DNA from: an uncultured Rhodospirillales bacterium
GTDB lineage: Bacteria; Pseudomonadota; Alphaproteobacteria; Acetobacterales; Acetobacteraceae
NCBI GenBank assembly: GCA_903904805.1
Contig: CAIVDX010000072.1
Location: 1 to 7,067 of the forward strand
DNA length: 7,067 bases
Direction: 5' to 3'
A program made the position numbers and the translations under genes. The notes beneath the pieces are model-generated. The model did no database searches and was not told the DNA's origin. It saw only the letters and a list, made by a program, of their open reading frames with translations. Below, piece by piece: positions 1 to 4,415 of the stretch (position 1 is the stretch's first letter; each line of letters begins with the position of its first letter).

Positions 1-95
1 AGGATCAGCTTGTCCTTGATGAAGCCCCAGATGATGCGGGTCATTTCATCGCCGTCCATCTCGACGACGGGGGTTTTCACCTTGATCTTGGCCAT
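1..95 (-). CDS. icd: NADP-dependent isocitrate dehydrogenase, N-terminal fragment
   Basis: Oxidatively decarboxylates isocitrate to 2-oxoglutarate with NADP+ in the cytosolic TCA cycle. Only the first 31 codons are visible; the gene runs off the left edge. The fragment begins MAKIKVKTPVVEMDGDEM and continues TRIIW...IKDKLIL. This is the characteristic N-terminus of the homodimeric, eukaryote-like NADP-IDH subfamily, where the DGDEMTRIIW stretch opens the large domain. The ATG at 93-95 is preceded by AGAGG with a 5-base gap, a good ribosome binding site. The gene is divergent from the nucleoside deoxyribosyltransferase-like gene, with 147 bases between the two starts. No convincing sigma-70 promoter was found in that gap; a small palindrome (CGACG-GCG-CGTCG, 128-140) lies in the leader. 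The family call is firm; everything downstream of residue 31 is unseen. Confidence 0.92.
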   Translation of the reverse strand, partial: MAKIKVKTPVVEMDGDEMTRIIWGFIKDKLI

Positions 96-242
96 TTGAT
101 CCTCTTTTCAACACGTTACGAGCGGCGCGACGGCGCGTCGGCGGACATTCGCACCGGGGGGCGCGGCGGGCAAGGGTGGGGCGGGATTTTTGTCATACGG
201 GGGGCCTTGCAGCGCGGGTTGGGGGCGCGGCAGGGTTGGCGG

Positions 243-785
243 ATGGACGCGCCAAGTGTGTATCTCGCCGGGCCCGTGGTGTTCGCCGCCGATGGGCGCG
301 CGCGGTTGGAGGCCCGTCGCGCGGTGTGCGCGGGGCTGGGGCTGGTGGCGATGACGCCGTTCGATCCGTGGGATGACCCGCCGGCCTGGGCGGACTGGCC
401 GGTGTGGAAGCGCATCGCGGCGCGCAACGAGGCGCGCATTCGGGCGTGCGCGGGGGTGATCGCCGATCTCTCGCCGTTCCGTGGGCCGAGCGCGGATGTG
501 GGCACGGTGTATGAGGTGGGGTTCGCGCGCGCGCTGGGGCGGCCGGTGGTGGCGTTCAGCACGGATGCGTCGTTGTTCGTGGCGCGGTCGGTCGCGTTCG
601 TGGGGGCGGCGGCCCGGCGGGATGGGGATGGGTGGCGGGATGGGGAGGGGATGGAACTGGAGTCGTTTGGGTGTCGGGATAATTTGATGATTGATGGGGG
701 GGTGGAGTGGATTGGCGAGCGCGGGACGAGCGATGAGCTGTTTCGGCTCGCGGCAGGGGCGGTACGTCAGAGGCTGCTTTTTTGA
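243..785 (+). CDS. Nucleoside 2-deoxyribosyltransferase-like protein
   Basis: 180 residues, typical length for the nucleoside 2-deoxyribosyltransferase family (PF05014), whose members move or hydrolyse the N-glycosidic bond of (deoxy)nucleosides or nucleotides. Visible motifs: YLAGP at residues 7-11 (first beta strand and nucleotide-binding loop); N62 in the helix before the core; ADLSPFRG at 74-81; then D85, G87-T88 and E91 in the D-x-G-T-x-x-E-x-G signature, E91 being the expected catalytic nucleophile; and DNLMID at 146-151, resembling the C-terminal segment that completes a neighbour's active site. No signal peptide or membrane segment, so presumably cytosolic. The ATG at 243 is chosen because AGGG sits 7 bases upstream and the protein then begins directly at the first strand. 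The frame is open back to 96, but that part is low-complexity and overlaps the icd leader. The stop codon lies inside an A/T-rich repeat. The substrate is unknown; nucleotide hydrolase activity is equally possible. Confidence 0.85.
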   Translation: MDAPSVYLAGPVVFAADGRARLEARRAVCAGLGLVAMTPFDPWDDPPAWADWPVWKRIAARNEARIRACAGVIADLSPFRGPSADVGTVYEVGFARALGRPVVAFSTDASLFVARSVAFVGAAARRDGDGWRDGEGMELESFGCRDNLMIDGGVEWIGERGTSDELFRLAAGAVRQRLLF

Positions 786-809
786 AAGAACGAAGCAGAA
801 AAACTTTTG
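777..809 (-). repeat. A/T-rich interspersed repeat, copy 1
   Basis: Read on the minus strand this is CAAAAGTTTTTCTGCTTC followed by GTTCTTTCAAAAAAG. It matches the copies at 1607-1633 and 4298-4333 apart from a short CTGCTTC variation and a shortened T run. It contains the stop codon of the deoxyribosyltransferase-like gene (783-785). On the plus strand CTGCTT (774-779) and AAGCAG (793-798) form a 6-bp stem with a 13-base loop, so it may help end transcription of that gene, though no clean U tract follows. It lies in the gap between convergent genes. Confidence 0.6.
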
Positions 810-922
810 CCTGATTGGCGCAGGTGGGGGCGCGGGGCGTGTGGACGTCAGCGTTGGGCGATCAGGGCGCTGGATTTATGGAATGTTGTTGGGTCTTTTA
901 TTCACAACACACCGCTTCGCGT

Positions 923-955
923 CTTCGGGCGGAGACCGCTGGCCCCCGCCCGAAG
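923..955. terminator. Perfect 10-bp inverted repeat, candidate transcription terminator hairpin
   Basis: CTTCGGGCGG (923-932) and CCGCCCGAAG (946-955) are exact reverse complements around a 13-base loop. The hairpin starts 5 bases beyond the stop of the minus-strand GlcG-family gene and lies between two convergent genes, so it could serve either strand. No T run follows on either side, so it is not a textbook intrinsic terminator. It could also act as an RNA 3'-end stabiliser. Confidence 0.5.
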
Positions 956-960
956 GATGA

Positions 961-1494
961 TCACTTGTTGATGATGGCCGCGCCGGCCTTGGCGCAGGCT
1001 TCGTCTTGCGAGCCGGTGCCGCCGGAGGAGCCGACGGCGCCGATGATCTTGCCGTCTTCGATCAGGGGGATGCCGCCGCGGGAGGCGATCACGCCGTCGA
1101 GGGTGAGCTGATAGTAGGTGCCGGTCTGCACCGCGGTTTCGAATAGTTTGGTTTCGCGGCGGAACATCGCCGCCGCGCGGGCCTTGTGTTCGGAGATGGC
1201 GATGGAGGCGAGGGCGGCGCCGTCCATGCGGGCGAAGGCGACGAGCTGGCCTTCGGTGTCGACCACGGTGGCGTCCATTTTCCAGCCATGTTTGGCGCAT
1301 TCGTCAATGACGGCGGCGATGACCTGCTGGGCGCGGGCGAGGCTGATGGGCGGGCCGAAGGGGATGTCGAAGGGCATCTTGTCGGGGATGACATCGAGCG
1401 GGTTCGGCGCAGGGGCCTGGGCTTGGGCGGGGGCGGGGGCCAGGGCGGGGATGGCGAGCGTGGCGGCGAGCAGGGAAGCGGCGAGGATTTTCAT
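961..1494 (-). CDS. Secreted GlcG/HbpS-family heme-binding-like protein
   Basis: 177 residues. An N-terminal signal peptide is clear: K2, a hydrophobic Ala/Leu stretch (residues 3-19) and an AQA cleavage site near residue 25, followed by a short Ala/Pro linker, so the protein is probably periplasmic. The mature part is a single HbpS/GlcG domain (PF03928, formerly DUF336) from about residue 50 to the end, with the family's conserved GGIPL (140-144) and GAVGSSGG (152-159) followed by D164. Members are found beside glycolate oxidase genes or bind heme or cobalamin, but their biochemical role is generally unclear. Cys66 and Cys167 could form a disulfide after export; that is inference. The ATG at 1492-1494 has GGGAG 7 bases upstream. 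The gene stands alone: the neighbouring yqgE on the same strand is 154 bases upstream and separated by a repeat. Confidence 0.88.
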   Translation of the reverse strand: MKILAASLLAATLAIPALAPAPAQAQAPAPNPLDVIPDKMPFDIPFGPPISLARAQQVIAAVIDECAKHGWKMDATVVDTEGQLVAFARMDGAALASIAISEHKARAAAMFRRETKLFETAVQTGTYYQLTLDGVIASRGGIPLIEDGKIIGAVGSSGGTGSQDEACAKAGAAIINK

Positions 1495-1555
1495 GGGCGT
1501 TCTCCCGATGGTGTTGTGCGCCGTCTGCGCGACGCTGCGGGAGATGCTGAAGGGT

Positions 1556-1568
1556 GCGGATTATCCGC
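1556..1568. promoter_or_regulatory. Small dyad overlapping a possible -10 element upstream of the GlcG-family gene
   Basis: GCGGAT-T-ATCCGC is a perfect 6-bp dyad around one base, 62 bases upstream of the GlcG-family start. On the minus strand its core reads GATAAT, 5 of 6 matches to the sigma-70 -10 consensus, but there is no good -35 hexamer at the usual distance. It could be an operator over a weak or activator-dependent promoter. The call rests on sequence shape only. Confidence 0.25.
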
Positions 1569-1606
1569 GCAAGGTGGCCTCAGACGACGCCGGACTCAGA
1601 GGCGTT

Positions 1607-1633
1607 GTTTGGTTCTTTTTTTCAAAAAGGAAC
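1607..1633 (+). repeat. A/T-rich interspersed repeat, copy 2
   Basis: GTTTGGTTC, seven T, C, five A, then GGAAC. It is the same element as 4298-4333 but truncated at the CAAAAG end and with one A-to-G change in the right arm, which still pairs (T-G wobble). The inverted halves GTTCTTTTT and AAAAAGGAAC can fold into a hairpin. It lies 16 bases beyond the stop of yqgE on the minus strand and upstream of the GlcG-family gene, where it could separate the two transcripts. Confidence 0.6.
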
Positions 1634-1648
1634 ACATCCCTCGTGGCC

Positions 1649-2236
1649 TTACGCGTGCCCCGCCGCGCTCGAGAGCATCAATGGATCGATGTGCATCGTG
1701 GCCAAAGCGCGGCGCCATTTGGTGGCGTGTTCGTCGCTGAAGACGAGTTCCTCCGGCGCGGGGAGGCACAGCCAGTCGTTGCGTTGGAGCTCGGCATCGA
1801 GCTGGCCGGGGCCCCAGCCGGCATAGCCGAGGGCGAGGAGGCCGGATTTGGGGCCTTCGCCGTTGGCGATGGCTTTGAGGATGTCGAGGCTGGCGGTGAG
1901 CGCGAGGCCGCCTTCGACGACCAGGCTGCCTTCGTCGGTCCAATCGGTGGTGTGCAGGACGAAGCCGCGGGCGTTTTCGACCGGGCCGCCGGAGCACAGA
2001 TCGAGCCGGCGCGCCGGCGGGGCGGGGGAGATGTTGAGCTGGCTGAGCAGCTCGTCAAAGCTGGGCTGGGCGATGGGGTTGTTGACGACCAGGCCCATCG
2101 CGCCGTCCGGGCTGTGGGCGCAGATATAGATGACCGCGCGGGAGAAGCGCTCGTCGGCGAGCTCGGGCATGGCGATCAGCAGCTGACCGGTGAGATAGCC
2201 ATCCTCGGCGGGGAAGGCGCGTGGGGCGATTGACAT
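1649..2236 (-). CDS. yqgE: YqgE/AlgH family protein
   Basis: 195 residues, matching the usual 185-200 of the YqgE/AlgH family (PF02622, DUF179). The protein opens with the family pattern LTGQLLIAMPEL (residues 15-26) and continues with AVIYICAHS (34-42), GAMGLVVN (45-52), the GGPVE loop (83-87) and the GYAGWGPGQL signature (137-146). No signal peptide, so presumably cytosolic. The molecular function is not established; the AlgH name comes from reported effects on alginate regulation in Pseudomonas. The ATG at 2234-2236 fits the family N-terminus. The frame is also open to a GTG at 2275, but those 13 extra residues are unlike the family and neither start has a strong Shine-Dalgarno sequence. 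It is divergent from the peroxiredoxin gene across 154 bases. Confidence 0.92.
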   Translation of the reverse strand: MSIAPRAFPAEDGYLTGQLLIAMPELADERFSRAVIYICAHSPDGAMGLVVNNPIAQPSFDELLSQLNISPAPPARRLDLCSGGPVENARGFVLHTTDWTDEGSLVVEGGLALTASLDILKAIANGEGPKSGLLALGYAGWGPGQLDAELQRNDWLCLPAPEELVFSDEHATKWRRALATMHIDPLMLSSAAGHA

Positions 2237-2390
2237 GGGTGAAGTTTGGCCGAGGCGGTGGCGGCAGGCAAGCACGAGTCGGGCTCTGGCGGCGGATAAA
2301 ATGGGGGCTCTTCACGCCGAGGCGGGTCGGGGCTACCTGTTGCGCATCGGCGGCCCGAGGGGGACGCGGTCAGCAAGGGGGCGAACTGCC

Positions 2391-2873
2391 ATGACAATCA
2401 AGGTTGGCGATACCATTCCCGCGGCGAAGTTGATGACACCGGGGGCTGATGGTCCGCGCGAGATCACCACCGATGAGATTTTCAAGGGCAAGACGGTGGT
2501 GCTGTTCGCGGTGCCCGGCGCGTTCACGCCGACCTGCTCGGCCAAGCATATGCCGGGCTTCGTGGAGCATGCCGAGGCGATCAAGGCGAAGGGCGTGGAC
2601 ACCATCGCCTGCCTGAGCGTGAACGATGTGTTCGTGATGGATGCGTGGGCGAAGGACCAGCGTTCGGGCGACAAGGTGCTGATGCTGGCCGATGGGTCGG
2701 CGAATTTCGCCAAGGCGCTGGGGCTGGAGCTTGATCTGATCGGGCGCGGCATGGGCATGCGCGCCCAGCGTTTCGCGCTGGTGGCCAAGGATGGCGTGGT
2801 GACGCATTTGGGTGTGGAGCAGCCTGGCGGCTTCGATGTGAGCCGGGCGGAGGCGATCCTCGCCGCGCTGTGA
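2391..2873 (+). CDS. Peroxiredoxin, Prx5 (atypical 2-Cys/1-Cys) type
   Basis: 160 residues, the normal size for bacterial Prx5-type peroxiredoxins (redoxin/AhpC-TSA fold), which reduce hydrogen peroxide and organic hydroperoxides in the cytosol. The catalytic PxxxTxxC motif is complete: P42, T46 and peroxidatic Cys49 in PGAFTPTC. Arg127 in the QRFALV strand is the expected activating arginine. Cys74 in the IACLSVND strand is common in this subfamily; no C-terminal resolving cysteine is seen, so reduction probably relies on an external thiol such as glutathione or glutaredoxin (inference). No fused glutaredoxin domain. The ATG at 2391 is supported by AAGGGGG 9 bases upstream; the frame is open to 2235 but that part is not protein-like. 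The gap to yqgE contains TAAAAT (2297-2302), a possible -10 without a good -35. It ends with its own terminator. Confidence 0.93.
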   Translation: MTIKVGDTIPAAKLMTPGADGPREITTDEIFKGKTVVLFAVPGAFTPTCSAKHMPGFVEHAEAIKAKGVDTIACLSVNDVFVMDAWAKDQRSGDKVLMLADGSANFAKALGLELDLIGRGMGMRAQRFALVAKDGVVTHLGVEQPGGFDVSRAEAILAAL

Positions 2874-2898
2874 TGGCCTTGAATTTGCGTTGATCCGG

Positions 2899-2932
2899 GG
2901 GCCGGCCACGATGTGGTCGGCCCTTTTGGTTT
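2899..2932 (+). terminator. Rho-independent terminator of the peroxiredoxin gene
   Basis: GGGCCGGCCAC (2899-2909), a GAT loop, and GTGGTCGGCCC (2913-2923) make an 11-bp GC-rich stem with a single G-U pair, followed by TTTTGGTTT. It starts 25 bases after the peroxiredoxin stop codon. The T tract ends directly against the GGAG Shine-Dalgarno of the next gene (2933-2936), so it could also control entry into that gene. Confidence 0.85.
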
Positions 2933-2942
2933 GGAGATGATG

Positions 2943-3452
2943 ATGGCGGGATTGCCGGCGGCGACATTGTTCGGGTTGTTTCATATCGCGATCAAGACAT
3001 CCGACCTGGAGGCGACGCTCGCCTTCTGGTGCGATGTGATCGGGCTGGTGGAGTTTCCGCGCCCGGATTTCGGCTATCCCGGTGCGTGGCTTGGCTGCTC
3101 GCAGCCTGGTGGGCAGGCGATCATTCACATCTATGCGGGTGGGCCGGCGCTGGGTGCGGATGGGGTGGCACCGGCTGGTACGGCGGCGATCGATCATGTG
3201 TCGCTCTCCTGTGCGGGCTATCGGGATTATCTGGCGCGGTTCGCAGCCGCGGGGTTGCCGTTTCGGGAATTCATTGTGCCGGGAACGACACTTTGGCAGC
3301 TGTTTGTGTATGACCCGTCCGGCGTGCAGCTGGAGCTGACATTCGAGGGCAGGGTGGAGGGGGCTGAACTGCCCGACATGTCCGAGGGGCGGGCCTATGT
3401 GGCGGGGAGCAGCTTTTTTGATGCGGCCTCGTATCCGACGCTGCGCCGATGA
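2943..3452 (+). CDS. VOC-family (glyoxalase/dioxygenase superfamily) protein
   Basis: 169 residues built from two beta-alpha-beta-beta-beta modules, the vicinal oxygen chelate fold. Module 1 (about residues 10-66) contains FHIAIKTSDLEATLAFW and IIHIYAG; module 2 (about 82-135) contains IDHVSLSC and the terminal DPSGVQLEL strand. The expected metal ligands are present: H14, H62 or a nearby residue, H85 and E131, so a divalent-metal enzyme (lyase, isomerase, dioxygenase or thiol transferase) is likely rather than a binding-only relative. The substrate cannot be read from sequence. The third of three consecutive ATGs (2943) is chosen because GGAG sits 6 bases before it; a GTG at 2913 in the same frame falls inside the terminator hairpin. 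Its stop overlaps the next start in ATGA, so the two proteins are probably made together. Confidence 0.87.
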   Translation: MAGLPAATLFGLFHIAIKTSDLEATLAFWCDVIGLVEFPRPDFGYPGAWLGCSQPGGQAIIHIYAGGPALGADGVAPAGTAAIDHVSLSCAGYRDYLARFAAAGLPFREFIVPGTTLWQLFVYDPSGVQLELTFEGRVEGAELPDMSEGRAYVAGSSFFDAASYPTLRR

Positions 3453-4294
3453 GGCGCGAGCAGCTGGTTGTTGCACTCGGGGACCAGCTCTACGCGGTGG
3501 AGCGGCCCTGGGGAGATCTGCCGGGCGGCTGCGGCAAGGTGTCGGACGTGGCGGTGGATGGGCGCGGGCATGTGTTCGTGCTGATGCGCGGCGATCCCTA
3601 TACCGATGATGCCGCGCCGAGCGTGGTGGAACTGGCGCCGGATGGGCGGCGGCTGGCGGTGTGGGGGGAGGCCATCGTGGATGGGCATATGCTCGCGATC
3701 TCGCCTGACCAGCGCGTGTTTGTTGTCGATCGCGATGCGCATGAGATTGTGGTGTTTGATCTCGCCGGGAAGCGGGTTGGTGGGGTGGGCGAGCGGCACC
3801 GGCCGCATCAGCCGTTCAATCATCCCAGCGGGATCGCGTTTGCGGCGGATGGCGGGTTTTATGTGGCCGATGGGTATGGCGCGAGCCGGGTGCATCGGTT
3901 TTCGCCGGATGGCCGGTTGATCGGTGGGTGGGGACAGCCTGGCGGTGGCGCCGGGGAGTTCGCCACGCCGCACGGGATCTGGGTGTTGGCCGACGGGCGG
4001 GTGGTGGTGGCCGATCGGGAGAATGATCGGGTGCAGTTTTTTTCCGGGTCTGGAGAGTTTCAAGCCGCGTTCGGGGATTTTTATGGGGTGATGGATGTTT
4101 TTGAGGATGGTGATGGGCGGATTTTGGTGAGTGATCGGCTGCCAAGGTTGAGTGCGTTGGGGCAGGATGGTGGGCTTGTTTCGCGGTGCCGTCCGGTTCT
4201 TTTCGGCGCGCATGGGTTGATTGGCGATGCGGCGGGGTTTTTGTATTTGGCTGAAATCGATCCGAGCCGGCTGACGCGCCTGCGACCACTTTAA
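3449..4294 (+). CDS. NHL-repeat beta-propeller, peptidyl-alpha-hydroxyglycine alpha-amidating lyase-like
   Basis: 281 residues, nearly all NHL-type propeller blades (roughly 28-72, 76-117, 123-162, 170-209, 212-250 and a closing strand). No signal peptide. Blades 3 and 4 carry VADGY...SRV..FSPDG and PHGIW...VADREN.RVQ, which closely match the animal PAL domain as I remember it. PAL splits a peptidyl alpha-hydroxyglycine into an amide and glyoxylate. Three histidines occur at the same blade position, as PAL zinc ligands do: H80 (DGHML), H175 (TPHGI) and H255 (GAHGL). R47 in MRGD and Y143 in ADGY align with the catalytic Arg and Tyr. The residue after the third His is Gly256, where the animal enzyme has Asp. 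The start overlaps the VOC stop (ATGA) with no clear Shine-Dalgarno, indicating coupling. SMP-30-like or plain NHL function is the alternative. The last third is visibly richer in T-ending codons. Confidence 0.8.
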   Translation: MRREQLVVALGDQLYAVERPWGDLPGGCGKVSDVAVDGRGHVFVLMRGDPYTDDAAPSVVELAPDGRRLAVWGEAIVDGHMLAISPDQRVFVVDRDAHEIVVFDLAGKRVGGVGERHRPHQPFNHPSGIAFAADGGFYVADGYGASRVHRFSPDGRLIGGWGQPGGGAGEFATPHGIWVLADGRVVVADRENDRVQFFSGSGEFQAAFGDFYGVMDVFEDGDGRILVSDRLPRLSALGQDGGLVSRCRPVLFGAHGLIGDAAGFLYLAEIDPSRLTRLRPL

Positions 4295-4297
4295 TTT

Positions 4298-4333
4298 CAA
4301 AAGTTTTTTGGTTCTTTTTTTCAAAAAAGAACG
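4298..4333 (+). repeat. A/T-rich interspersed repeat, copy 3; possible terminator
   Basis: The fullest copy in the window: CAAAAG, six T, GGTTC, seven T, C, six A, GAACG. The core GTTC-T7-C-A6-GAAC (4311-4332) is a perfect inverted repeat that can fold with a 4-base loop. It begins 3 bases after the stop codon of the PAL-like gene. The long T and A runs could help stop transcription on either strand between this gene and the convergent flavoprotein operon. Confidence 0.7.
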
Positions 4334-4373
4334 ATTCTTTCTTGGGTTTTTCGGAGTTCGCGGACGGTGAGGT

Positions 4374-4399
4374 GATGGGTAGCGCGTCGCTCACCCATC
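4374..4399. terminator. Hairpin beyond the flavoprotein operon, candidate terminator
   Basis: GATGGGT AGCG - CGT - CGCT C ACCCATC: an 11-bp stem with one bulged C (4392) and a 3-base loop. It lies 17 bases past the stop of the minus-strand flavoprotein gene, where an operon terminator is expected. No T run follows on the minus strand, so termination may be Rho-assisted; the poly-T/A repeat lies another 40 bases on. Confidence 0.5.
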
Positions 4400-4415
4400 C
4401 AACGATTCGGTGCGA

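Noticed and set aside
128..140. CGACG-GCG-CGTCG palindrome in the icd leader
   Set aside because: Only a 5-bp stem in very GC-rich sequence, where such dyads are frequent by chance.
1118..2233. Plus-strand open frame (371 codons) opposite the GlcG-family gene and yqgE
   Set aside because: Spans two well-supported minus-strand genes and the repeat between them; translation is low-complexity.
2237..2275. GTG start extending yqgE by 13 residues
   Set aside because: The extra residues do not resemble the family N-terminus and no Shine-Dalgarno precedes the GTG.
2274..2302. Sigma-70 promoter for the peroxiredoxin with -10 TAAAAT at 2297
   Set aside because: The -10 is reasonable, but the -35 position reads ACGAGT, so there is too little support to annotate it as a feature.
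2913..2942. Upstream GTG (2913) and ATG (2937, 2940) starts for the VOC gene
   Set aside because: GTG lies in the terminator stem; the Shine-Dalgarno GGAG touches 2937 directly and is properly spaced only for the ATG at 2943.
2370..3476. Minus-strand open frame (368 codons) opposite the peroxiredoxin and VOC genes
   Set aside because: Arg/His-rich shadow running through a strong terminator and two recognised genes.
3395..4324. Minus-strand open frame (309 codons) opposite the PAL-like gene
   Set aside because: Pro/His/Arg-rich shadow starting inside the A/T-rich repeat; the plus strand carries the conserved propeller motifs.
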